Below, piece after piece: positions 1 to 5,990 of a stretch of DNA of 6,184 nucleotides. A model generated the notes under the pieces. The model saw only the letters and a list, made by a program, of their open reading frames with translations. It was not told where the DNA came from and did not search any database. The stretch's first letter is position 1. Every line of letters begins with the position of its first letter. Location of the stretch: the NCBI GenBank assembly GCA_022798035.1, contig JAAWLS010000154.1, positions 1-6,184 of the forward strand, in the 5' to 3' direction. Source of the DNA: Lachnospiraceae bacterium. GTDB taxonomy: Bacteria > Bacillota > Clostridia > Lachnospirales > Lachnospiraceae. Made by a program: the position numbers and the translations under genes.

Positions 1-75
1 ATGACGAAACATCCGCTGACGGAGCAGGGAATTGAGAGATTCCAGAAAGATTACAGAGCAGTTTTTGGCGGATGA
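1..75 (+). CDS. Transaldolase, FSA/TalC type (3' end only)
   Basis: Only the last 24 codons are present, ending with TGA at 73-75. The tail contains KHPLT followed by GIERFQKDYRAVFG. This matches the conserved C-terminal end of the small (about 215-residue) fructose-6-phosphate aldolase/transaldolase family, where 'HPLTD.G...F..DW' is typical and E. coli FsaA ends with a similar FEQDWQGAFG stretch. The ATG at base 1 is most likely an internal Met, because the same K/F-HPLT segment lies deep in known family members. The Schiff-base lysine and the barrel lie outside the window, so activity cannot be judged. Members with transaldolase activity move dihydroxyacetone units between sugar phosphates in the cytoplasm. 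Its place just before two transketolase subunits fits the non-oxidative pentose phosphate pathway. The family call is fairly good; transaldolase versus aldolase cannot be decided from this fragment. Confidence 0.72.
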   Translation: MTKHPLTEQGIERFQKDYRAVFGG

Positions 76-93
76 TGCCAAATCATTCCAGGC

Positions 94-120
94 CAAAGCG
101 GATTGCCCGTTTTGCTTTAA
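94..120 (+). terminator. Small hairpin between transaldolase and transketolase genes, possible attenuator
   Basis: Bases 94-101 (CAAAGCGG) pair with 107-114 (CCGTTTTG) around a 5-base loop, giving an 8-bp stem with one G.T pair. A T-rich stretch (CTTTAATTTT) follows. This could act as a weak terminator or processing site that lowers expression of the downstream transketolase genes relative to transaldolase. The T tract is interrupted, so termination may be partial or absent. No clear -35/-10 pair is seen in 76-165, so the downstream genes are probably read through from the upstream promoter. Confidence 0.3.
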
Positions 121-152
121 TTTTGCCAAAGCTGTTTTTACAGGAAAACGAT

Positions 153-159
153 AAAGGAG
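153..159 (+). promoter_or_regulatory. Ribosome binding site of transketolase N subunit
   Basis: AAAGGAG lies six bases before the ATG at 166. It is a near-consensus Shine-Dalgarno sequence and fixes this start codon. Confidence 0.85.
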
Positions 160-165
160 ATATTT

Positions 166-1005
166 ATGGAAAATTTAGAACTTCAAAAGATTGCCAATGA
201 AGTCCGCAAAGGAATCATTATGTCTGTTCATGCAGCCAAAGCCGGTCATCCCGGCGGCTCTTTGTCTGCTGCTGAAGTGTTTACTTATCTCTATTTTGAG
301 GAGATGAATATAGAGCCGAAGGAGCCTGAAAGGGCAGACCGGGACAGATTTGTCTTGTCAAAAGGACACACGGCTCCAGGCATGTATGCGGCCCTTGCCC
401 ACCGGGGATATTTTCCGGTAGAAGATTTGCTCACACTCCGTCAGATTGGCTCGCCGCTGCAGGGACATCCCTGTATTCAGCACACGCCCGGCGTTGACAT
501 GTCTACTGGTTCTTTGGGACAAGGCGTCTCTGCGGCAGTGGGAATGGCGCTGTCAGCGAAATTAAGCGGTGACGACTACCGGGTGTACACACTGCTGGGA
601 GACGGAGAAATCCAGGAAGGACAGGTGTGGGAAGCGGCTATGTTTGCAGGACACCGGAAGCTGGACAACCTTGTGGTGATTGTGGACAATAACGGACTGC
701 AGATAGACGGCAAAGTGGAAGAGGTATGTTCTCCTTATCCTATCGGTGAAAAATTTAAGGCATTTAATTTTCATGCCATTGACGTGGAAGATGGAAATGA
801 TTTTGATTCCCTGCGCAAAGCGTTTCAGGAAGCGCGGGAGACAAAGGGAATGCCTACAGCGATTATATTGAAAACAGTAAAGGGCAGAGGTGTTTCCTAC
901 ATGGAAAATATAGCGGGATGGCACGGAAAAGCCCCGAATGATGAAGAGTACAAGATTGCAATGGAAGAATTGGAGAAAGCAGGTGAAGCATTATGCCAGA
1001 AATAA
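166..1005 (+). CDS. Transketolase, N-terminal (thiamine diphosphate-binding) subunit
   Basis: This 279-residue protein matches the N-terminal half of transketolase. The enzyme transfers two-carbon ketol units between sugar phosphates in the cytoplasm, linking pentose phosphates to glycolysis. Visible family motifs are GHPGGSLS (27-34), SKGH (65-68), GSLGQG (115-120), and the thiamine diphosphate/Mg2+ motif starting GDGE (145-148) and closing with the NN pair at 175-176. A late conserved His sits in WHGKAP (252-257). The length is that expected of a stand-alone N subunit; full-length transketolases are about 650 residues, so the pyrimidine-binding half must come from the next gene. The start is fixed by a strong ribosome binding site. 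Split transketolases are common in Clostridia and archaea. The split form could also act in a dedicated sugar catabolic route, but the adjacent transaldolase favours the pentose phosphate pathway. Confidence 0.95.
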   Translation: MENLELQKIANEVRKGIIMSVHAAKAGHPGGSLSAAEVFTYLYFEEMNIEPKEPERADRDRFVLSKGHTAPGMYAALAHRGYFPVEDLLTLRQIGSPLQGHPCIQHTPGVDMSTGSLGQGVSAAVGMALSAKLSGDDYRVYTLLGDGEIQEGQVWEAAMFAGHRKLDNLVVIVDNNGLQIDGKVEEVCSPYPIGEKFKAFNFHAIDVEDGNDFDSLRKAFQEARETKGMPTAIILKTVKGRGVSYMENIAGWHGKAPNDEEYKIAMEELEKAGEALCQK

Positions 1006-1937
1006 AGAAAATTGCCACCAGAGAAGGATATGGAGAGGCTTTGCTGGAACTGGGAAGAAAACATGAAAATCTGGTAGTGCTGGATGCGGACCTTGCTGCC
1101 ACAACCAAGACGTGTGTGTTTCAGAAAGAATTTCCGGAAAGACATATCAACTGCGGAATCGCAGAAGGAAATATGATTGGAATTGCCGCAGGACTTGCCA
1201 CCACAGGAAAGGTGCCTTTTGTGAGCTCTTTTGCCATGTTTGTAGCGGGAAGGGCCTTTGAGCAGGTGAGAAATTCCATAGGATATCCTCAGTTAAACGT
1301 GAAGATTGGAGCCAGCCACGCAGGAATTTCCGTGGGAGAAGATGGAGCCAGCCATCAGTGCAACGAGGATATCGCTCTGATGCGGATGATTCCCGGAATG
1401 ACTGTGATTAATCCAGCGGATTATGTGGAGGCCAAAGCGGCAGTTGCAGCGGCTTTTGAGCTGGAAGGACCTGTGTATATGAGATTCGGGAGGCTGGCAA
1501 TTCCGGTGATTAATGACAGGGCAGATTATAAATTTGAGCTTGGCAAAGGGGTGCTTTTAAGAGAGGGAAGCGATGTCACTGTTCTGGCAACCGGATTGTG
1601 TGTGGCAGCCGCTTTGGAGGCGGCAGAAAGACTTGCCGCAGAGGGAGTGAATGCGGAGGTTATCAATATTCACACCATCAAGCCTCTGGATGAAGAACTG
1701 GTGATTCAGTCTGCAAAGAAAACAGGAAAAGTAGTTACGGTAGAGGAACACTCCATCATCGGAGGACTGGGAAGCGCAGTCTGTGAATGTCTGAGTGAAA
1801 AATATCCAGCGCCAGTGTGCCGGGTTGGAATCAACGATGTGTTTGGAGAATCCGGGCCTGCCTTGAAACTGCTGGAAAAATATGGATTGGATGAAAAGGG
1901 CATCTATGAGAGAGTGAAGAATTTTGTGAAAGGATAA
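993..1937 (+). CDS. Transketolase, C-terminal (pyrimidine-binding) subunit
   Basis: This 314-residue protein corresponds to the central pyrimidine-binding domain (about residues 4-170) plus the C-terminal transketolase domain (about 185-305). The catalytic glutamate that activates thiamine diphosphate is E58 in NCGIAEGN (53-60). Other family features are the VGEDGASHQ stretch (114-122), the YMRFGR segment (162-167) around the usual phosphate-binding arginine, and EEHSIIGGLG (251-260). The ATG lies inside the end of the N-subunit gene: the frames overlap by 13 bases (993-1005), and AGGTGA at 981-986 gives good ribosome binding site spacing. The overlap implies translational coupling, which suits two subunits needed in equal amounts. 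All expected residues are present and there is no sign of decay. 1-deoxyxylulose-5-phosphate synthase and pyruvate dehydrogenase E1-beta share this fold, but the paired N subunit points to transketolase. Confidence 0.95.
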   Translation: MPEIKKIATREGYGEALLELGRKHENLVVLDADLAATTKTCVFQKEFPERHINCGIAEGNMIGIAAGLATTGKVPFVSSFAMFVAGRAFEQVRNSIGYPQLNVKIGASHAGISVGEDGASHQCNEDIALMRMIPGMTVINPADYVEAKAAVAAAFELEGPVYMRFGRLAIPVINDRADYKFELGKGVLLREGSDVTVLATGLCVAAALEAAERLAAEGVNAEVINIHTIKPLDEELVIQSAKKTGKVVTVEEHSIIGGLGSAVCECLSEKYPAPVCRVGINDVFGESGPALKLLEKYGLDEKGIYERVKNFVKG

Positions 1938-1948
1938 TTAACTTTACG

Positions 1949-2755
1949 ATGAGTATTGACAAGTTAAATCCCAAAGAGATGAGCGCAATTGCGCCTCTGT
2001 TTGCGGGATGGGAGGAATCCCTTATCTGGTCTTGTCTCCAGGGATGCATGGGCGAAGCCTGGGCAGATGACAGAAGCAATCCAAAGTCGGCGAGAATTAT
2101 CCTTGCCGACTTCTGTTATTTTGCAGGAGAGAGGAACAAGGGATTGGTAGCAGAGGATGTGAGAAATTCAAATCGGGAATTCCTGATTATGGTACCGCCT
2201 TTGAACGAGACAGGAGAAATGTGGGCGCGGGAGATTGAGGCCTGCTATGGGAAATGCTGTAAGCGGGTGGAGCGGTATGCTATCAAAAAAGAGCCGGGTA
2301 TTTTTGACGAGAATTATCTGACGGAGATTGTGGAGAAGGTGCCAAAAGAATATGAGGTGCGGTTGATAGACGAGGAAATTTTCCGCCAGACAAGAGAACA
2401 TGACTGGTCTTTGGATTTTACGTCACAGTTTGCAGATTATGAAGAATACCATAAGAGAGGTCTGGGAGCGGCAGTGCTTCATCAGGGAGAACTGGTGTCA
2501 GGAGCTTCTTCCTATACCGTATACCGGGAGGGAATTGAGATAGAGATTGGAACCAGGGAAGATTACCGGAGAAAAGGGCTGGCCTCAGCCTGCGGAGCCA
2601 GATTGATTCTGGAATGCATAAAGCGGGGACTATATCCCAGCTGGGACGCCCAGAATAAATACTCTGTGGGACTTGCAGAGAAGCTTGGGTATCATTTTGA
2701 CAGGGCATATCCGGCCTACGAGATTTATGGGCTGTCACAGCAGACAGAGAAATAA
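1949..2755 (+). CDS. GNAT-family acetyltransferase, ZmaR-like (GNAT_acetyltran type)
   Basis: This 268-residue soluble protein has an N-terminal region of about 150 residues with no clear motif, then a C-terminal GNAT fold. The acetyl-CoA pyrophosphate loop is visible as EIGTREDYRRKGLASACG (199-216), an R-x-x-G-x-A version. It is followed by SWDAQNKYSVGLAEKLGY (231-248), the second conserved GNAT block with the usual Asn and Leu-Gly-Tyr. The overall design matches the family of the zwittermicin A resistance protein ZmaR. The substrate is unknown. The gene starts 11 bp after the transketolase C subunit and is probably co-transcribed with it, though no metabolic link is evident. The ribosome binding site is weak: AAAGGA (1929-1934) ends 14 bases before the ATG. 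An ATG at residue 11 (1979) would cut conserved-looking sequence and has no better site, so the first ATG is kept with some doubt. Confidence 0.82.
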   Translation: MSIDKLNPKEMSAIAPLFAGWEESLIWSCLQGCMGEAWADDRSNPKSARIILADFCYFAGERNKGLVAEDVRNSNREFLIMVPPLNETGEMWAREIEACYGKCCKRVERYAIKKEPGIFDENYLTEIVEKVPKEYEVRLIDEEIFRQTREHDWSLDFTSQFADYEEYHKRGLGAAVLHQGELVSGASSYTVYREGIEIEIGTREDYRRKGLASACGARLILECIKRGLYPSWDAQNKYSVGLAEKLGYHFDRAYPAYEIYGLSQQTEK

Positions 2756-2789
2756 AATTGTTTCGAGTGCAGTGTGTATTTCACAGTAC

Positions 2790-2854
2790 AATAAAACTGC
2801 TGCAAAGATAGTTTCAAACATCAGATTTGAAAGCTGTCTTGCAACAGTTTTGTT
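2790..2854. repeat. Long imperfect inverted repeat between convergent genes, possible bidirectional terminator
   Basis: Bases 2790-2818 pair with 2826-2854 around a 7-base loop (2819-2825). Reading inward, the arms are AAAACTG (2793-2799) with CAGTTTT (2845-2851), TGCAA (2801-2805) with TTGCA (2839-2843), GATAG (2807-2811) with CTGTC (2834-2838), and TTTCAAA (2812-2818) with TTTGAAA (2826-2832). The only defects are one C/A mismatch (2800/2844), bulges at A2806 and G2833, and a few G.T pairs. Both outer arms carry an A/T tract, so the structure could end transcription from both sides. The stem is poor in GC compared with typical intrinsic terminators, so the role is inferred. Confidence 0.55.
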
Positions 2855-2856
2855 AT

Positions 2857-2889
2857 ATCCGGTCAAGGCTGTCTGTAATCGGATTTTTT
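2857..2889 (+). terminator. Probable intrinsic terminator of the transketolase-acetyltransferase operon
   Basis: ATCCGGT (2857-2863) pairs with ATCGGAT (2878-2884), including one G.T pair, around a 14-base loop. The stem runs directly into a run of six T (2884-2889). It is placed about 100 bp past the acetyltransferase stop and before the convergent permease gene. The long loop makes it weaker than a textbook terminator. Confidence 0.5.
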
Positions 2890-2908
2890 CAACATTAGAT
2901 TCAGATAA

Positions 2909-4279
2909 TTACAGGAAAATATATTTCAATATAAATAAAATAGTCAGAACATACATCAGAACACTGATTTTCTTTTCCTTTGCCTTACCTGTCAGCAGGT
3001 TGATGAGAGTCCAGGAAATGATACCGATGGAGATTCCCTCTGAAATACTGTAGGCAAGTGGCATGGCCACAATGCACAGGAACGCGGGAATGGCGTCTCC
3101 CATATCTTCAAAATCAATTTTTGCCACGGAGCCTATCATATAAAATCCAACGATAATCAAGGCAGGTGCAATTGCAAAAGATGGAATGCTCAAAAACAGC
3201 GGGGAGAAAATCACGGATAACAGAAACAGGAGGGCAGTGGTGAGGGCAGTAAGTCCTGTCCGTCCGCCGGCTGTCACACCGGAAGCGCTCTCCACGTAAG
3301 TAGTGGTTGTGGAAGTTCCAAAAAGAGCGCCGACGCAGGTAGCGATTGCGTCAGATAAAAGCGCAGGTTTGATTCTAGGCAGTTTGCCTTCCTCATCCAG
3401 CATGTCCGCTTTGGAAGACAGTCCAATCAAAGCTCCCAGCGTATCGAACAAATCCACAAACAAGAAGGAGAACATGACAATCAAAAAGTCTCCGATTTTA
3501 AAACTGCTAAAATCCACAGAAAATACAGCGCCGAAAGTCTCCTGAAAAGAGGAGAAGTCAAGGCTTACAATGCTGGAGGGAATGACAGAATACATTCCGG
3601 CATCCGGAGAAGGCACATAGATGCCTGTCAATTCACAGAGGATGCCCAGCACCCAGGTGATGAGAATACCAAGCAAAATGCCGCCTTTTACTTGTTTGAC
3701 AAGGAAAATAGCAGTGATTAATACGCCAATCAATGCAAGGATAGCCCCCACACCTACAGAATGAAAGGTTTCACCTTTGAAGGTCTGGTAAGTTACCAGA
3801 GTAGCGTCGCTGTGGACGATTAACTTAGCGTCCTGCAGACCGATGAAAGCGATAAATAAGCCGATGCCGGCGCCTACGGCGACTTTTAATGCAGCAGGGA
3901 TGGCGTTGAAGATGGCCTCACGGACATTTGTCAGTGACAAAATAATGAAAATAATACCTTCCACAAATACGGCAAACAGTGCAACCTGCCAGGTGTAACC
4001 CATGCCGATGACAACTGTGTAGGCAAAGAAGGCGTTCAGTCCCATACCGGGAGCCAGAGCGAATGGATAGTTAGCCAGCAGCGCCATGAGAAGTGTTCCC
4101 ACAAAAGAAGCCAGGGCCGTTGCAATCAGCACTGCATTGGGATTCATCCCAGCTACCGACAGAATATTTGGGTTTACGGCAAGAATGTATGCCATAGTCA
4201 TGAAGGTGGTAAATCCTGCAATGACTTCAGTTTTTACCGTGGTGTTGTTTTTTTCTAATTTAAAAAACTTTTCCAACAT
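2909..4279 (-). CDS. NCS2 family purine permease, AzgA/PbuG type (hypoxanthine/guanine/adenine uptake)
   Basis: This 456-residue integral membrane protein is full length for the AzgA-like branch of nucleobase:cation symporter-2 transporters (usually 430-480). Conserved blocks are VNPNIL (35-40), APGMGLNAFFAY (76-87), FVDLFDTLGALIG (274-286), and GTSTTTTYVESASGVTAGGR (321-340) followed by TGLTAL (341-346). The last block is the hallmark that separates AzgA-type purine permeases from uracil and xanthine transporters. About a dozen or more hydrophobic segments fit the 14-helix fold of the family. Characterised members import hypoxanthine, guanine or adenine with protons; the exact substrate cannot be read from sequence. 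The gene is transcribed alone, convergent with the acetyltransferase and divergent from the cation efflux gene. The start is fixed by AAAAGGAG seven to ten bases upstream. No truncation or frameshift is seen. Confidence 0.93.
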   Translation of the reverse strand: MLEKFFKLEKNNTTVKTEVIAGFTTFMTMAYILAVNPNILSVAGMNPNAVLIATALASFVGTLLMALLANYPFALAPGMGLNAFFAYTVVIGMGYTWQVALFAVFVEGIIFIILSLTNVREAIFNAIPAALKVAVGAGIGLFIAFIGLQDAKLIVHSDATLVTYQTFKGETFHSVGVGAILALIGVLITAIFLVKQVKGGILLGILITWVLGILCELTGIYVPSPDAGMYSVIPSSIVSLDFSSFQETFGAVFSVDFSSFKIGDFLIVMFSFLFVDLFDTLGALIGLSSKADMLDEEGKLPRIKPALLSDAIATCVGALFGTSTTTTYVESASGVTAGGRTGLTALTTALLFLLSVIFSPLFLSIPSFAIAPALIIVGFYMIGSVAKIDFEDMGDAIPAFLCIVAMPLAYSISEGISIGIISWTLINLLTGKAKEKKISVLMYVLTILFILKYIFL

Positions 4280-4289
4280 AAATATTACT

Positions 4290-4297
4290 CTCCTTTT
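4290..4297 (-). promoter_or_regulatory. Ribosome binding site of the purine permease
   Basis: On the - strand this reads AAAAGGAG, ten bases before the ATG at 4279-4277. It is a strong Shine-Dalgarno sequence that settles the start codon. Confidence 0.85.
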
Positions 4298-4314
4298 TGA
4301 AAAAATATGAAAAA

Positions 4315-4324
4315 ATTATAACAT
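4315..4324 (-). promoter_or_regulatory. Extended -10 promoter of the purine permease
   Basis: Read on the - strand, the sequence is TGTTATAAT, a perfect TATAAT (4320-4315) preceded by the TG of an extended -10 element. No convincing -35 lies at 16-18 bp. Transcription would start near 4308, giving a leader of roughly 28 bases. A second TATAAT on the - strand at 4353-4348 could serve a slightly longer transcript but also lacks a good -35. Confidence 0.55.
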
Positions 4325-4428
4325 GAATTTTGTGAAAATGCTATAGAATTATAATTTAAGTATTGTGAGAAGTACTTTTGGCACTGCAGAATAAAATCAT
4401 AGAGACGCAGGAATTATAAGTTGGGTCT

Positions 4429-4456
4429 TTGATTTCTAAATTAATTGTGATACAAT
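4429..4456 (+). promoter_or_regulatory. Sigma-A-type promoter of the cation efflux gene
   Basis: TTGATT (4429-4434) and TACAAT (4451-4456) are 16 bp apart, and TGA directly before the -10 gives an extended -10 element. Transcription would start near 4463, leaving a leader of about 48 bases with AGGGGG (4500-4505) as the ribosome binding site, five bases before the ATG. The stretch between this promoter and the divergent permease promoter shows no clear operator. Confidence 0.6.
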
Positions 4457-4510
4457 GAACAAAGTTTTTCATACTATACTAGAGATAAACGAGGAATTCA
4501 GGGGGCTGAT

Positions 4511-5701
4511 ATGGTTACAGTATTAGTAAATTTGTTGATTAAAGACAAGGAAGATGTGAAAAATCCGCAAGTGCGCCAGAAGTACGGAATGCTCTGCGGT
4601 ATGGTGGGAATTGTCTTAAATATTTTTCTGTTTCTGGGGAAATTTTTGGCAGGTACCATCAGCCATTCTATTTCCATTACGGCGGATGCCTTCAACAATT
4701 TGTCAGACGCAGGTTCTTCCTGTGTCACGCTGGTGGGATTTAAGATGGCCGGCGCGAAGCCGGATGTAAGCCATCCTTTCGGTCATGGAAGAATTGAGTA
4801 CGTGGCGGGACTGATTGTCTCAGGCGCTATTATTGTGATGGCTTTTGAGCTGGTGAGGAGTTCGGCAGAGAAAATATTACATCCTCAGGCTGTGACATTC
4901 AGCACTTTGACAGCCGTAATTCTGTTGATTTCTATTTTAGTCAAAATCTATATGGCATATTACAATTATCGGATTGGACGAAAAGTAGATTCCGCAGCGA
5001 TGCGGGCCACAGCCACAGACAGTTTGAGCGATACCTGTGCTACGGCGGTGGTTTTGATTGCCTCCGTGGTGGGGAAATTTTCTGGGCTGCAGATTGACGG
5101 TTACTGCGGTGTGCTGGTGGGCCTGTTTATTTTCTATGCAGGAATCAGTGCGGCAAGGGAGACGCTGGACCCGCTGCTGGGACAGGCGCCGGACGAGGAG
5201 TTTGTACATCAGATTGGGGAGATTGTGCTGTCTCATGAAGAAATTTGTGGAATTCATGATTTGCTGGTTCACGATTACGGCCCCGGCAGGTTGATGATAT
5301 CTCTGCATGCGGAGGTTCCGGCAGAGGGAAATATTCTGGAGCTGCACGATGTGGTGGATAACATAGAGACAGAACTTCGTCAGAAATTAAACTGTGATGC
5401 AGTAATCCATATGGACCCTATTGTGACAGAGGATGAACACATTCTGGAATTGAAAAAAAATATGGACGAACTGATAAAGAATCTGGATAATGTGCTCAAC
5501 ATGCATGATTTCAGAGTAGTGATGGGACCGACCCACACAAATTTAATTTTTGACGTGGTAGTTCCTTTTGAATATAAGATGAGTGATGAGGCGTTGATAG
5601 AGGAGATAGAAAGACGTACAAAAAAAATTTTTGGTGAACACTATTTTGTGGTAATTCAGGTAGATAAAGCATATTATAGACAAGAATATGGAAGTCCTTA
5701 A
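4511..5701 (+). CDS. Cation diffusion facilitator (CDF) metal efflux transporter with extended C-terminal domain
   Basis: This 396-residue inner-membrane exporter of divalent metal ions is driven by proton exchange in known members. Six hydrophobic segments fill about residues 28-215. The transport site in helix 2 reads N62-x3-D66 and in helix 5 D170-x3-D174; zinc CDFs usually have HxxxD at both, and FieF has DxxxD/HxxxD. The second site is D85-x2-H88-x3-H92 in SHPFGHGRIEY. The cytoplasmic dimerisation domain (about 225-305) keeps all five ligands known from FieF/YiiP: H249, H266, H279, H300 and D302. A further segment of about 75 residues (315-390) looks like a second, degraded copy of that domain, making the protein about 95 residues longer than FieF (300). 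The NxxxD/DxxxD pattern resembles that described for Mn2+-type CDFs such as MntE, so Mn2+ is plausible but not proven. The start is supported by AGGGGG five bases upstream. Confidence 0.92.
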   Translation: MVTVLVNLLIKDKEDVKNPQVRQKYGMLCGMVGIVLNIFLFLGKFLAGTISHSISITADAFNNLSDAGSSCVTLVGFKMAGAKPDVSHPFGHGRIEYVAGLIVSGAIIVMAFELVRSSAEKILHPQAVTFSTLTAVILLISILVKIYMAYYNYRIGRKVDSAAMRATATDSLSDTCATAVVLIASVVGKFSGLQIDGYCGVLVGLFIFYAGISAARETLDPLLGQAPDEEFVHQIGEIVLSHEEICGIHDLLVHDYGPGRLMISLHAEVPAEGNILELHDVVDNIETELRQKLNCDAVIHMDPIVTEDEHILELKKNMDELIKNLDNVLNMHDFRVVMGPTHTNLIFDVVVPFEYKMSDEALIEEIERRTKKIFGEHYFVVIQVDKAYYRQEYGSP

Positions 5702-5728
5702 GGGGAATAATAGGAATATACTGCAATC

Positions 5729-5771
5729 GGGGCGTTAAAAGTGCCTTTGATGCCCTATTAAGTAAAATAGG
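5729..5771 (+). terminator. Overlapping hairpins after the cation efflux gene, possible terminator
   Basis: GGGCGTTAAA (5730-5739) pairs with TTTGATGCCC (5746-5755), a 10-bp stem with two wobble pairs and a 6-base loop. No T run follows directly. A second hairpin, CCTATT (5754-5759) with AATAGG (5766-5771), shares two bases with the first and is followed by TCTTTAG. The two cannot form fully together. They lie 28 bp past the stop codon, so a role at the 3' end of the transcript is the simplest reading. Confidence 0.38.
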
Positions 5772-5800
5772 TCTTTAGTACCGGAAATATAAATATAAAA

Positions 5801-5842
5801 TAAAGATGAAAAATTGCTCATTAAAGGTGAAAAATTGTTCAT
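5801..5842 (+). repeat. 21-bp tandem direct repeat with palindromic core, candidate operator pair
   Basis: Bases 5801-5821 and 5822-5842 are two adjacent copies of a 21-bp unit with two mismatches (A/G at position 6, C/T at position 17). The second copy contains TGAAAAATTGTTCA (5828-5841), which is palindromic at 12 of 14 positions around AATT; the first copy is palindromic at 10 of 14. The repeat lies 58 bp upstream of the -35 box of the HPr-like gene. A 21-bp period is two helical turns, so bound dimers would sit on the same face of the DNA. The operator function is inferred. Confidence 0.6.
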
Positions 5843-5899
5843 TTTTTCCTGCTGGAAGGAGATTATTTCGGTGGAAATTACCAGTTTTTCAGAAACTAC

Positions 5900-5928
5900 T
5901 TGAAAAAGGAATGTAGTTGGAGTATATT
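5900..5928 (+). promoter_or_regulatory. Strong sigma-A-type promoter of the HPr-like gene
   Basis: TTGAAA (5900-5905) and TATATT (5923-5928) are exactly 17 bp apart, each close to consensus. Transcription would start near 5935, giving a leader of about 56 bases. An inverted repeat, TTTTTCA (5885-5891) and TGAAAAA (5901-5907), overlaps the -35 box and repeats the half-site of the upstream 21-bp units, so a regulator could block or touch polymerase here. Confidence 0.65.
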
Positions 5929-5980
5929 TATTACGGTATATGACACATGAGAATAGCTTGTATGATAGTATGCATGAGAA

Positions 5981-5985
5981 AGAGG
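5981..5985 (+). promoter_or_regulatory. Ribosome binding site deciding the HPr-like start
   Basis: AGAGG lies five bases before ATG 5991. In-frame ATGs at 5970 and 5940 lack a site at good spacing, and 5940 would be only about five bases from the predicted transcription start. Starting at 5991 also puts the protein in exact HPr numbering. Confidence 0.6.
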
Positions 5986-5990
5986 ATAAG

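Noticed and set aside
77..132. Repeated GCCAAA words at 77, 92 and 125 before the transketolase genes
   Set aside because: The shared words are 6-8 bases with irregular spacing (15 and 33 bp) and no palindromic structure, so chance is a sufficient explanation.
562..924. 120-codon - strand frame inside the transketolase N subunit
   Set aside because: It is a shadow of a strongly supported gene and its translation shows no domain features.
2673..3053. 126-codon + strand frame spanning the acetyltransferase end and permease end
   Set aside because: It overlaps two well-supported genes in other frames, crosses the terminator-like structures and has no family resemblance.
5801..5842. Possible CRISPR-like repeat
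   Set aside because: There are only two directly adjacent 21-bp copies with no spacers and no cas genes, so it is a tandem repeat rather than an array.
5871..5903. 10-codon GTG frame preceded by AAGGAG at 5856-5861
   Set aside because: The Shine-Dalgarno-like sequence is good, but the peptide is very short, no promoter is seen before it, and its stop lies in the -35 box. Kept only as a curiosity.
5806..5916. 36-codon frame on the + strand across the 21-bp tandem repeat
   Set aside because: It has no ribosome binding site, the repeat merely gives a 7-residue periodicity, and it runs over the -35 box of the next promoter. Treated as noncoding.
5940..5990. Upstream in-frame starts for the HPr-like protein at 5940 and 5970
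   Set aside because: They would add 17 or 7 residues not found in HPr proteins, and they lack properly spaced ribosome binding sites. ATG 5991 gives exact HPr numbering.
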